Below the pieces are notes generated by a model. That model saw only the letters and a list, made by a program, of their open reading frames with translations. It had not been told where the DNA came from and made no database searches. A stretch of 14,405 bases of DNA, from the NCBI GenBank assembly GCA_964450265.1, contig CAYVCY010000045.1, positions 1-14,405 of the forward strand, written 5' to 3'. The position numbers and the translations under genes were made by a program. Of the stretch, positions 6,747 to 13,236 are shown piece by piece. Source of the stretch: JAEZJZ01 sp964450265. GTDB taxonomy: Bacteria; Bacillota; UBA994; UBA5500. The stretch's first letter is position 1. Each line of letters starts with the position of its first letter.

Positions 6747-6775
6747 TGAGTCACTAGAACCGTCCCCATGGCTCA
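6747..6775. repeat. Hybrid REP palindrome at the right end of the deleted RAYT copy
   Basis: The left arm is TGAGTCA (6747-6753) and the right arm is TGGCTCA (6769-6775), around GAACCGTCCC (6757-6766). The left arm matches the 3426/3560/6419 type and the right arm matches the 4628-4701 array type, so the stem has one mismatched or G-T-like position. It looks like a recombinant or intermediate of the two REP types. Confidence 0.8.
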
Positions 6776-6911
6776 TCTCCATCGCTCAAAGGGCGCGGTT
6801 TCGATAACGACCTCCCTGCCTAGAGGATAAAGGCGCACAGGGTTAGAATACTAATCATTATCGCGCAGCGCAGGGTAGGCAGCCCGCGCAGCAAATCAGG
6901 AGGGAAACAGC
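6776..6911 (+). promoter_or_regulatory. Leader of the Hrb gene with a PerR/Fur-like box
   Basis: 136 bp between the RAYT relic and the rubredoxin-fusion start. At 6843-6857 the 15-mer TTAGAATACTAATCA agrees with the PerR box TTATAATNATTATAA, from memory, at 11 of 14 defined positions. TAGAAT inside it could be a -10 element, but no good -35 is seen. The gene's role in oxygen/NO defence makes peroxide control plausible. Shine-Dalgarno AGGAGGG is at 6898-6904. Confidence 0.35.
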
Positions 6912-7613
6912 ATGACTAAACTAGATCCAACCGTTCTTTATCACTTGGGCTATGGCATGTACATCGTGGGTGCCCAGGGAAGCGGCAAGCTGAATGGCCA
7001 GGTTGCTAACACTGTCTTTCAGATTTCCTCGGAGCCGCCTACGGTGGCGGTCAGCATCAACAAACAGAACCTGACGCATCAGCTGATTGAAGAGAGCGGC
7101 GCCTTCGCCGTCTCTGTTCTGTCCATCGATACACCCATCTCCTTCATCGGTCAGTTTGGGTTTAAATCTGGGCGCGATGTGGACAAGTTCGAAGGGGTCA
7201 ACTACCGGCAGGGCGAGACCGGGGCACCTTTTGTACTGGACTACGCTTTGGGCTGGTTTGAAGCGCGGGTAATTGGGTCCACCGATTGCGGAACCCACAC
7301 GCTGTTTGTCGGTCAGTTGGTGGCCGGGGAACGCCTGTCGGCCGGGGAGCCGATGACCTATGCCTATTATCATCAGGTGAAGCGCGGCACGTCCCCTAAG
7401 ACTGCTCCCACCTATATCGCCCCGCCTGTAGCGGTGGATGTTACTCCCGACCACAAGAAATATGTCTGCACCGTTTGCGGCTACATCTATGATCCGGCGG
7501 AGGGCGATGCCAGCAGTGGGGTGCAGCCAGGGACGCCGTTTGAGCAATTGCCCGAGGATTGGGTTTGTCCGTTGTGTGGGGCCCCTAAGTCGGCGTTTGA
7601 ACCTGAAGAATAG
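6912..7613 (+). CDS. hrb: High-molecular-weight rubredoxin (flavin reductase-like domain fused to rubredoxin)
   Basis: 233 residues in two domains. Residues ~1-160 form a flavin-reductase-like split-barrel that binds FMN (YGMYIVGAQGSGKLNGQVANTVFQ, 15-37; GQFGFKSGRDVDKF, 80-93). Residues ~182-233 are a rubredoxin with the Fe(Cys)4 pattern Cys186-x2-Cys189 and Cys219-x2-Cys222 (CTVCGYIYDP, EDWVCPLCG). In acetogens such as Moorella this fusion, Hrb, accepts electrons from NAD(P)H and passes them through its rubredoxin to the flavodiiron protein FprA, which reduces NO or O2. No fprA is visible nearby. It is cytosolic. The ATG at 6912 has AGGAGGG 7 nt upstream. It appears monocistronic. The domain call is very secure; the physiological partner is inferred from the family. 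Confidence 0.92.
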   Translation: MTKLDPTVLYHLGYGMYIVGAQGSGKLNGQVANTVFQISSEPPTVAVSINKQNLTHQLIEESGAFAVSVLSIDTPISFIGQFGFKSGRDVDKFEGVNYRQGETGAPFVLDYALGWFEARVIGSTDCGTHTLFVGQLVAGERLSAGEPMTYAYYHQVKRGTSPKTAPTYIAPPVAVDVTPDHKKYVCTVCGYIYDPAEGDASSGVQPGTPFEQLPEDWVCPLCGAPKSAFEPEE

Positions 7614-7644
7614 CTTAAGGCATGTTGGGATGGCCAGGCAGAGC

Positions 7645-7676
7645 CGCACCCCTCCTAGGAACCGTCCTCTGGGGGA
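7645..7676. repeat. Solitary REP-like core downstream of hrb
   Basis: GGAACCGTCC (7658-7667), the exact REP core, sits between imperfect complementary flanks (CACCCCTCC and GGGGGAG). The TGAGYCA arms are missing. It may be a decayed REP or chance; it could fold into a weak stem near the hrb 3' end. Confidence 0.4.
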
Positions 7677-7689
7677 GCGTCTGTTCAAC

Positions 7690-7724
7690 TTGAATTGCCG
7701 ATCCCGATAGAGTACAGTTGTACT
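7690..7724 (+). promoter_or_regulatory. Possible promoter with overlapping palindromic operator for the UPF0316 gene
   Basis: TTGAAT (7690-7695), 17 nt, then TACAGT (7713-7718) resembles a sigma-A promoter, with 4 of 6 matches in each box. The perfect 6-bp inverted repeat AGTACA-GT-TGTACT (7711-7724) covers the -10 box, the usual place for a repressor site. The regulator is unknown. Confidence 0.35.
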
Positions 7725-7751
7725 ATAGGATAAGGGTAGAGGTGGTTACAC

Positions 7752-8267
7752 ATGGCTCAAGCGCTGCTGTACTTTGCCATCTTCTTTGCCAAGATCATCG
7801 AGGTCTCTTTGATGACATTGAGAGTGATGCTGATCAACCGGGGCGAGAAGCTGCTAGGCGCGGTGATCGGTTTTGTCGAGGTTACCATCTGGTTATTGGT
7901 GGCGAGCCGGGTAATTCAGGATATCCAGGCCGATCCGCTGAAGATGGTCGTCTACGCCCTCGGTTTTTCCTGCGGCATCTATGCCGGCACGATTGTGGAA
8001 AACAAATTGGCGATCGGGCTCAGCACCGTGCGGGTGATTGTGGACTCGACATCGTCTGACCTGATCGCGGGCAGTCTGCGGGAGGATGGATTTGGAGTGA
8101 CCAGTTTTGTCGGGGCCGGCAAAGAAAGCAGCAAGACGCTGCTGTTGGTGCTGGCAAAACGCAAGCGCATTCAGGAAGCTAGTGACAAGATCACGCGCTA
8201 CGCGCCGAATGCCGTGATCGCTATCGACGACACCAAGGCGGTCAAGGGTGGATTCCTTAAGAAATAG
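7752..8267 (+). CDS. UPF0316 family membrane protein (DUF5698 + DUF2179; YebE-like)
   Basis: 171 residues. The N-terminal half has three hydrophobic helices (about 5-25, 35-52 and 63-84) with the family features MTLRVMLINRGEKLLGAVIGFVE and YALGFSCGIYAGTIVENKLAIG. The C-terminal half (about 90-165) is a soluble ferredoxin-like DUF2179 domain with two repeated hydrophobic strands (VRVIVDST, TLLLVLAKRK). Length is typical for the family, related to B. subtilis YebE; the biochemical function is unknown. It is an inner-membrane protein with a probable cytosolic C-terminal domain. The ATG at 7752 has AGAGGTGG at 7738-7745. It is monocistronic, bounded by its own putative promoter and a downstream hairpin terminator. 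Confidence 0.87.
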   Translation: MAQALLYFAIFFAKIIEVSLMTLRVMLINRGEKLLGAVIGFVEVTIWLLVASRVIQDIQADPLKMVVYALGFSCGIYAGTIVENKLAIGLSTVRVIVDSTSSDLIAGSLREDGFGVTSFVGAGKESSKTLLLVLAKRKRIQEASDKITRYAPNAVIAIDDTKAVKGGFLKK

Positions 8268-8308
8268 GCAATTCAGGACTACAGTTTTTCCGAACCATCA
8301 GCAAACAC

Positions 8309-8340
8309 GGGACGTAAGGCCAACCTTGCGTCCCATTTCT
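8309..8340 (+). terminator. Terminator of the UPF0316 gene
   Basis: An 11-bp stem GGGACGTAAGG/CCTTGCGTCCC with one G-T pair and loop CCAA lies 41 bp past the stop codon, followed by ATTTCT. The stem is strong and the T-tract is short. Confidence 0.7.
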
Positions 8341-8395
8341 CATTATCCAGGCAGTGGTAGAGTCAAAAAGTGTTCCCCCAGCGGCTGTCTAGAAG

Positions 8396-8426
8396 GTTTT
8401 TCCTGTTATTTAGCGAACAGTATAAT
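8396..8426 (+). promoter_or_regulatory. Probable promoter of the MoxR-DUF58-transglutaminase operon
   Basis: A consensus -10 TATAAT lies at 8421-8426, 54 nt ahead of the MoxR start codon. The -35 region 17 nt upstream (TTTTCC, 8398-8403) is weak. An inverted repeat CTGTT (8403-8407) and AACAG (8416-8420) occupies the spacer and could bind a regulator. Confidence 0.55.
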
Positions 8427-8480
8427 AACTTTCGTAGCCAAAGAAAAGTGCCTTAACTAGCAGGGAAGGAAGAGGGACAA

Positions 8481-9425
8481 ATGGAATTAAGCAGGTTTAC
8501 CTCACTGAAAGAAAAGGTAGTTGCCAGTGTATCCAAGGTGATCGTCGGCAAGGAGCGGGAAATCGAGCTGTTGTTGGTTTCCTTTCTGGCGGGAGGCCAT
8601 ATGCTCCTGGAGGATATGCCGGGGATGGGAAAGACGATGATGATCAAAGCCTTTGCCAGGACGCTGGATTTGGGGTTCAAGCGCATTCAGTTCACCCCAG
8701 ATCTGTTGCCGTCGGATATCACTGGGATCAACTTTTACAACCAGAAGAGCGGCGACTTTCAGTTTCGACCAGGTCCTCTGTTTGCCAACATCGTTTTAGC
8801 CGACGAAATCAACCGGGCCACCCCCCGCACCCAATCGGCCCTGCTGGAGGCCATGGAAGAAAAACAGGTTACGGTAGACGGTGCCACCCGCCAGCTGCAG
8901 CTGCCTTTTATGGTGCTTGCAGCCCAAAACCCGGTGGAATCCTATGGCACCTTCCCTCTGCCGGAGGCCCAGCTGGATCGGTTCCTGATGCGCATTGATC
9001 TAGGTTATCCTACCAGAGAAGAAGAGAAGGCCATCGTCAACCGGAATATTGGCAACCCCTTGGCGACCATCAACCCGGTTGTAGACCAGGGCGAGCTGGA
9101 ATACATCTTTGCCAATTTAGCGAAAGTCTCCATCCATGCTGACGTGATGGGCTATTTGGTGGATATCGTGCGCGAGACCCGAAACAAGAGTTCCATCCAG
9201 CTGGGGGTTAGCCCTAGGGGAACAATCGCATTGTTTAGGGCCTGTCAGGCCTATGCGGCCATCACCGGACGGGATTATATTCTGCCGGAGGACGTGAAGT
9301 ACCTGGCACCGCAAACGCTGAACCACAGGATCATTTCCCGAGAAGCAGCCACTTTGTCTCAGTCCCGGGAATTGATCAAAGAGATAGTCGCCACCGTCCA
9401 AGTTCCTCTAGAGCAGCTGCAGTGA
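8481..9425 (+). CDS. MoxR family AAA+ ATPase
   Basis: 314 residues, standard MoxR length (AAA_3 plus lid domain). Walker A is MPGMGKT with Lys51. Walker B is IVLADEIN with Asp108-Glu109. Sensor 1 is AAQNP with Asn150. LDRF at ~165-168 is the family arginine motif, and sensor 2 is SPRG with Arg246. MoxR proteins are cytosolic hexameric ATPases thought to work as chaperones or maturation factors for VWA/DUF58-type partners, and this gene heads an operon with exactly such a partner. ATG 8481 is preceded by GGAAGAGGG. The stop is 4 nt before the DUF58 start, indicating translational coupling. The target of its remodelling activity is not known; the co-transcribed transglutaminase apparatus is the obvious candidate by context. 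Confidence 0.95.
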   Translation: MELSRFTSLKEKVVASVSKVIVGKEREIELLLVSFLAGGHMLLEDMPGMGKTMMIKAFARTLDLGFKRIQFTPDLLPSDITGINFYNQKSGDFQFRPGPLFANIVLADEINRATPRTQSALLEAMEEKQVTVDGATRQLQLPFMVLAAQNPVESYGTFPLPEAQLDRFLMRIDLGYPTREEEKAIVNRNIGNPLATINPVVDQGELEYIFANLAKVSIHADVMGYLVDIVRETRNKSSIQLGVSPRGTIALFRACQAYAAITGRDYILPEDVKYLAPQTLNHRIISREAATLSQSRELIKEIVATVQVPLEQLQ

Positions 9426-9429
9426 TCGC

Positions 9430-10512
9430 ATGATCTGGTATGTGATCGGGCTCTTGGCAGTTACCTGGGCTATTAACTATCTGGTGTTGCTCTATGGCTT
9501 TGATGGGTTGACTTATTACTTGACGACTGAGGCCAAGGATTATGAGATAGGCGAGGAGATTCCAATCACCTCTGTGGTCGAGAACAACCGGCTGATGCTG
9601 GTGTCCTATCTGAGGGTGGAAGAGTCATTTCCTCCCCATTTTAGCGTGGCCAAGAATGTCTACAGCTTGTTTGTCTTACCCTGGCAGCGGGTGAAGCGGA
9701 CTTATAAGATTCAGGGCCAGAAGAGGGGGTTGCATCGGATTACTCAGTCATTGCTGGAGCTGGGCGACTTTGTTGGCTTTAGCTCAGAGGAGAGGAGAGT
9801 TACCATCAATCAGTCCCTCGTTATCTTGCCCAAACAGGTTCGGTTGGCAGAGAGTCTAGTGCCCCTGGGCCCCTTGGGTGGCGAGATCACCGTCAAGCGG
9901 TGGATCATAGATGATCCCCTGATGATCATCGGTATCCGCGATTATACCGGCAACGAGCCCCAGCGCTTCATCCACTGGCCATCGTCGGCGAAGTTCGGCA
10001 GCCTGATGGTCAAGAAGTTAGATTTCACCAGCGATAACTCTGTGCTGGTTATTCTGAATGTAGAGGCCTCCCGGTCTCGATGGCAACCAATTGAAGAAGA
10101 GTTGATTGATGCAGCTGTCTCTTTGGCCCGGGGCGTGCTGGAGGAGTTTGAGGAGCTGAAGGTTCCCTATGGCCTGGTGACCAATGCCTATAACGACCAG
10201 TCTGGAAACTGGGGCTATCAGTACCATGCCGGCCTAGGGGCCGGCCACCTGGGCGCTTTGCTGCACACCCTAGGCAGCATGCACTTTCGGGTGCCGGGTT
10301 TGTTCGAAAATACCCTAGCGGATATCCGCAGGACTATGGGCAACTACACCACTGCAGTGATCGTCACCCCCCGGTTGATCGAGCCCTATCTCGAACCAAT
10401 AAACCGTTTGGCTAGGGCCGTACCCTGCACCGTGGTGATTGCAGTAGAAGGTGACCACATGGATGCTTTAAGCGGAAACATCATTAAGTATAGGGGCAAT
10501 CACAATGATTAG
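9430..10512 (+). CDS. DUF58 domain-containing protein
   Basis: 360 residues. One N-terminal membrane segment (about 3-22) precedes a beta-rich stretch (~30-135, SLLELGDFVGF at 107-117). The DUF58 signature follows at about 167-197: GIRDYTGNEPQRFIHWPSSAK, then SLMVKKL. DUF58 adopts a VWA-like fold; at the strand where a MIDAS DxSxS motif would lie, this protein has ILNVEASRS (Asn210, Ser214), so metal binding by the classical motif is doubtful. The family nearly always accompanies MoxR ATPases and often transglutaminases, as here. It starts 4 nt after moxR without a good Shine-Dalgarno of its own, so translation probably depends on the upstream gene. Its last 8 nt overlap the next gene. Biochemical function is unknown. 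Confidence 0.9.
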   Translation: MIWYVIGLLAVTWAINYLVLLYGFDGLTYYLTTEAKDYEIGEEIPITSVVENNRLMLVSYLRVEESFPPHFSVAKNVYSLFVLPWQRVKRTYKIQGQKRGLHRITQSLLELGDFVGFSSEERRVTINQSLVILPKQVRLAESLVPLGPLGGEITVKRWIIDDPLMIIGIRDYTGNEPQRFIHWPSSAKFGSLMVKKLDFTSDNSVLVILNVEASRSRWQPIEEELIDAAVSLARGVLEEFEELKVPYGLVTNAYNDQSGNWGYQYHAGLGAGHLGALLHTLGSMHFRVPGLFENTLADIRRTMGNYTTAVIVTPRLIEPYLEPINRLARAVPCTVVIAVEGDHMDALSGNIIKYRGNHND

Positions 10513-11728
10513 TCTAATTACGCTGGAGCTGTTGTCAGCAACTGCTTTGATTTTCTCCATCTTGCTGGTCTATTTGGAGTTCGCTCCGCTTCAGGTGATG
10601 GCACAGCTCTTTGTCTGGACGGTAGCTGTCGGCTTGTTGTACTGCTATAGCCGCAAATGGGGCAAGGCTTCTCGCCTCAGCCTGCTGCTCTTGCTGGCGC
10701 CGGCGTTTCTTTACCGTGATAGCTATGCCCTAGCCTTTATCGGCATCACTGCTTTTTTGCTGCTGGTATACCTGCAGCGGCATTTGCAGCGGGGTAGCCA
10801 AGATGACTATGTGATCAATCTGAAGAGAATGTTGGCCGTCTACCCGATCGCCTTCTTCATCCGCTGGACAGGGCCGGATGTTGGCCAGGCCATCAACCGG
10901 GCGGCCCCCTTTATTTTCGTCTATTTCCTGTCTTCTATCATGCTGATCAGATCGGTCAGACATGTCGAAGCAGGGATGGACACCCGGCGGCTGCAAGGAA
11001 CGAATGCCGGTTTCCTGGGCTTTCTGGCTGGCTTCCTGTTGTTCATGTCTGTGGAAAAGGTGCAGCAACTGATGCTCTTTGCGGTGAGGCAGGTTATCTC
11101 ACTGCTTTTCTTCCCAATCAAGATGCTGTTGTGGTTGCTGGCGTGGCAGTTGGAAAAGCTCGGCAGCTGGTTCACAGGCTCGCCTCTCGAGCCGTTGGAG
11201 CTTCCAGAGCGCCCAAAGCTCCCTAATCCGGAGGAGATGTATGAACTCGATTTTCCCGAAGGAGCTGAGCAGTCGCCAATCGTTACTGCCATCCTGAGCA
11301 TCTTAAGAGTAGCATTTTGGGCCTTGCTGATCGGCTGCATCATCTTCATCCTTTACAAGCTGCTGGCTAGGGTGGGGCAGCGAAGTTACCGAGGCTTGGA
11401 TTATGTTGAAGAAAGAGAATACCTTCAGGCGGGGGAATGGCGGAGAAAGCGGAAACCCCGTTTCCAGGATCAGCTGCCGAGCCAACCAGGCGAGCAGGTG
11501 CGCTATTATTACCGCCGGTTCCTGGAAAGGCTGGTGGCGCAGAAAACGGCACTGACCAAGGCCGATACCACGTTGGAGATTCAGGAGAAGGCCGAGGCCA
11601 TCTTTCCCCAAGGCCCCAAACAAATTCGGGATATCTATATCGCCAGCCGCTACGGGGACAAAGAGGTTGATGGTACCGTAGCGTCGCAGATGGAACGACT
11701 GTACAAAGGCCTAGGACAGAAGGAGTGA
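10505..11728 (+). CDS. Polytopic membrane protein with C-terminal DUF4129-like domain (transglutaminase partner)
   Basis: 407 residues. About seven or eight hydrophobic segments are visible (near 8-25, 32-48, 58-90, 108-118, 135-150, 168-183, 192-215 and 263-288). A linker rich in Pro and Glu (225-257) precedes the last one. The tail after ~290 is charged and helical (VRYYYRRFLERLVAQKTALTK..TLEIQEKAEAIFP, about 332-368), like the DUF4129 domain at the C-terminus of membrane transglutaminases. In the common TgpA-type architecture, membrane helices, an external transglutaminase core and DUF4129 lie on one chain. Here the catalytic core is absent and the enzyme is encoded by the next gene. The ATG overlaps the DUF58 stop by 8 nt (AATGATTAG), a coupling arrangement. 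The DUF4129 assignment is by pattern and context and is less sure than the membrane topology. Confidence 0.8.
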   Translation: MISLITLELLSATALIFSILLVYLEFAPLQVMAQLFVWTVAVGLLYCYSRKWGKASRLSLLLLLAPAFLYRDSYALAFIGITAFLLLVYLQRHLQRGSQDDYVINLKRMLAVYPIAFFIRWTGPDVGQAINRAAPFIFVYFLSSIMLIRSVRHVEAGMDTRRLQGTNAGFLGFLAGFLLFMSVEKVQQLMLFAVRQVISLLFFPIKMLLWLLAWQLEKLGSWFTGSPLEPLELPERPKLPNPEEMYELDFPEGAEQSPIVTAILSILRVAFWALLIGCIIFILYKLLARVGQRSYRGLDYVEEREYLQAGEWRRKRKPRFQDQLPSQPGEQVRYYYRRFLERLVAQKTALTKADTTLEIQEKAEAIFPQGPKQIRDIYIASRYGDKEVDGTVASQMERLYKGLGQKE

Positions 11729-11844
11729 GCCACCAGGAGAAGTCCGATTACAGAGGCGCGGTCCATGCTCACTGAGCAGGGCTTCGTTCTCATGTGGCGA
11801 AGCTCTGACAGGAAAACACTTGGTCAGCAAGAAAGAGGTGCATC
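11729..11844 (+). other. Intergenic hairpin between the membrane-protein and transglutaminase genes
   Basis: A 9-bp stem AGGGCTTCG (11778-11786) / CGAAGCTCT (11798-11806) with one G-T pair and an 11-nt loop is followed by GACAGGAAAA, with no T-tract. It is therefore not a classical terminator and may be an mRNA processing or stability structure. No clear promoter was seen, so the next gene is probably still in the operon. Confidence 0.45.
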
Positions 11845-13236
11845 ATGATGAATCAAACGCTGAAGGGTTTTGTTCTGGGTGTGCTGGTCTGCTCGCTGGT
11901 GACGGCTGCAATAGGCGTGAACGCGGCTGATTTAACCCAGAGCATCCAGGTGGTAGCCAACAGAGTAAGGATTGTGGTGGACGGCAAATCGGTGGAAGGC
12001 GACAACTTCCTCTATAAAGATACTACGTACGTGCCGCTGCGGGCTGTCGCCGAGATGACTGGAAAGCAGGTCGACTGGGACGGTGACATAAATACAGTGC
12101 ACATCAGCCAGCCTGTATCAGCGCACAAACCGATAGAAGATGAGGACTTACCAGGCAGCGGCCCGGGAGTTACGGCCCCCGAGACCCCTCAGGTGTTCAA
12201 AGGACATTTCCAAAACACCGATTACAGCCAGCCGGAGTTGTTTCTGATCAGCGGCCGTCAGACAGAGGTGACCGAAGGTATCGCACAGGTTGCGGAGCAA
12301 TTCAACGACCAAAAGGACCGAGGCACCCTGCAGCAGATCTTCCGTTGGACCAGTCGCAACCTGCGCTACGGAGATGGCGAGAAGTTCGGGCGTACAGCCG
12401 ACGAGATCATTGCCAGCCGTGTATCCACCGGATGCACCGATTACGGGTTGGCTTTTGCTGCTTTGGCCCGGGCCAAAGGTATTCCCAGCGTCTTCGTGCA
12501 GACAGGCAGAATAGACTGGATCAAGAAGCTGGTTGCTAAGAGCCCAGGGTCGGGGTTCATCCAGGGGCACATTCTGGTGGAGGTCTACATAGGCGGGCAG
12601 TGGCACTTGGTGGACAGCACTTCCGGCAAGATGTTCTTGGAGTACGACAACGCCAATCCTTCCCTGAGTGATGGTTATTATGTGTTCGCGAAGTCCATCG
12701 AGGTATGGGACTCCGGGGCCAAGGACGAGCAGGAAAACCATGCTTTGATGATGGACATCTTCCAAGGTTTCGATGTCGCCGAGTATCGGGACCCGGTGTA
12801 TGACTATGTTGACCTGGAATCCGGGGCCAGACGATCCGGCCAGGCCTTTAGGGAGCCGATGACGGATGACAGTCGCCAGCCGGCAGCCGTCGTTCTGGGT
12901 CAGAAGGAACCGGTGGAACTGTTTGCGGATCTCTTTGCCAAGGAGCTGGGCTCCAAGAGCCTGGCTTCGTTCACCGCATCTTCTGCCATTGGTGCTCAGC
13001 ATTCACCTGTAGCGGTAGTGCTCTATTCTCGGCAAAGCGGACCTCCGCAGGCAGAAATTCCAGCCTGGTTGTTGGAGTTGGTGCCGGAGCTGAACAAGAG
13101 GGCGTCCGAGATGACGGTCAGCCGCACCCAAGGAGAACAGCGCATCTTGGTGTTAGTTGCCGAGACGGATCAGCGATTGCAGACACTTATCCAAGCGCTC
13201 CCGCCAGATGTCTTGGATCGGGACTATGAGAAATAG
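11845..13236 (+). CDS. Secreted transglutaminase-like protein with N-terminal copper-amine-oxidase-type domain
   Basis: 463 residues. A signal peptide (KGFVLGVLVCSLVTAAIGVNA, about 7-27) is followed by a CuAO_N1/stalk-type domain (~30-90: VRIVVDGKSVEGDNFLYKDTTYVPLRAVAEMTG). A Pro/Gly linker (~95-118) leads to a transglutaminase fold with triad Cys197 (STGCTDYG), His242 (QGHILVEVY) and Asp257 (HLVDST). The preceding helices (IFRWTSRNLRYG, TADEIIASR) are typical. Residues ~340-463 form an unassigned alpha/beta-looking domain with hydrophobic strands (PVAVVLYSR, RILVLVAET). It should act outside the membrane as a peptide cross-linking or peptidase-type enzyme; the substrate is unknown. ATG 11845 or 11848 could start it; AGAGG at 11834-11838 favours 11845. 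It lies 116 nt after its membrane partner and is probably co-expressed. Confidence 0.88.
   Translation: MMNQTLKGFVLGVLVCSLVTAAIGVNAADLTQSIQVVANRVRIVVDGKSVEGDNFLYKDTTYVPLRAVAEMTGKQVDWDGDINTVHISQPVSAHKPIEDEDLPGSGPGVTAPETPQVFKGHFQNTDYSQPELFLISGRQTEVTEGIAQVAEQFNDQKDRGTLQQIFRWTSRNLRYGDGEKFGRTADEIIASRVSTGCTDYGLAFAALARAKGIPSVFVQTGRIDWIKKLVAKSPGSGFIQGHILVEVYIGGQWHLVDSTSGKMFLEYDNANPSLSDGYYVFAKSIEVWDSGAKDEQENHALMMDIFQGFDVAEYRDPVYDYVDLESGARRSGQAFREPMTDDSRQPAAVVLGQKEPVELFADLFAKELGSKSLASFTASSAIGAQHSPVAVVLYSRQSGPPQAEIPAWLLELVPELNKRASEMTVSRTQGEQRILVLVAETDQRLQTLIQALPPDVLDRDYEK

Larger units (their letters stand above)
6419..6775 (-). mobile_element. Internally deleted, non-autonomous RAYT element (MITE-like)
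   Basis: About 357 bp with a REP hairpin at each end. It aligns along its whole length with the two ends of the intact element at 3560-4453: 6442-6541 matches 3583-3680, and 6542-6745 matches 4231-4433, at very roughly three-quarters identity by eye. The missing middle corresponds to 550 bp (3681-4230) and includes the HUH motif and catalytic tyrosine. Both deletion edges in the intact copy carry TGCC (3677-3680 and 4227-4230), and one TGCC remains here (6538-6541), which suggests deletion between short direct repeats. Same orientation as the intact copy. Confidence 0.8.

Noticed and set aside
6921..7688. 255-codon minus-strand frame opposite hrb
   Set aside because: Shadow of the rubredoxin-fusion gene; Arg/Gly-rich translation without domains, and no ribosome binding site.
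11729..11844. Riboswitch or leader attenuator before the transglutaminase gene
   Set aside because: Only a single hairpin without a T-tract is visible, and no known riboswitch core was recognised.
12148..13002. 284-codon minus-strand frame opposite the transglutaminase gene
   Set aside because: Antisense shadow of a gene with clear signal peptide and catalytic triad.
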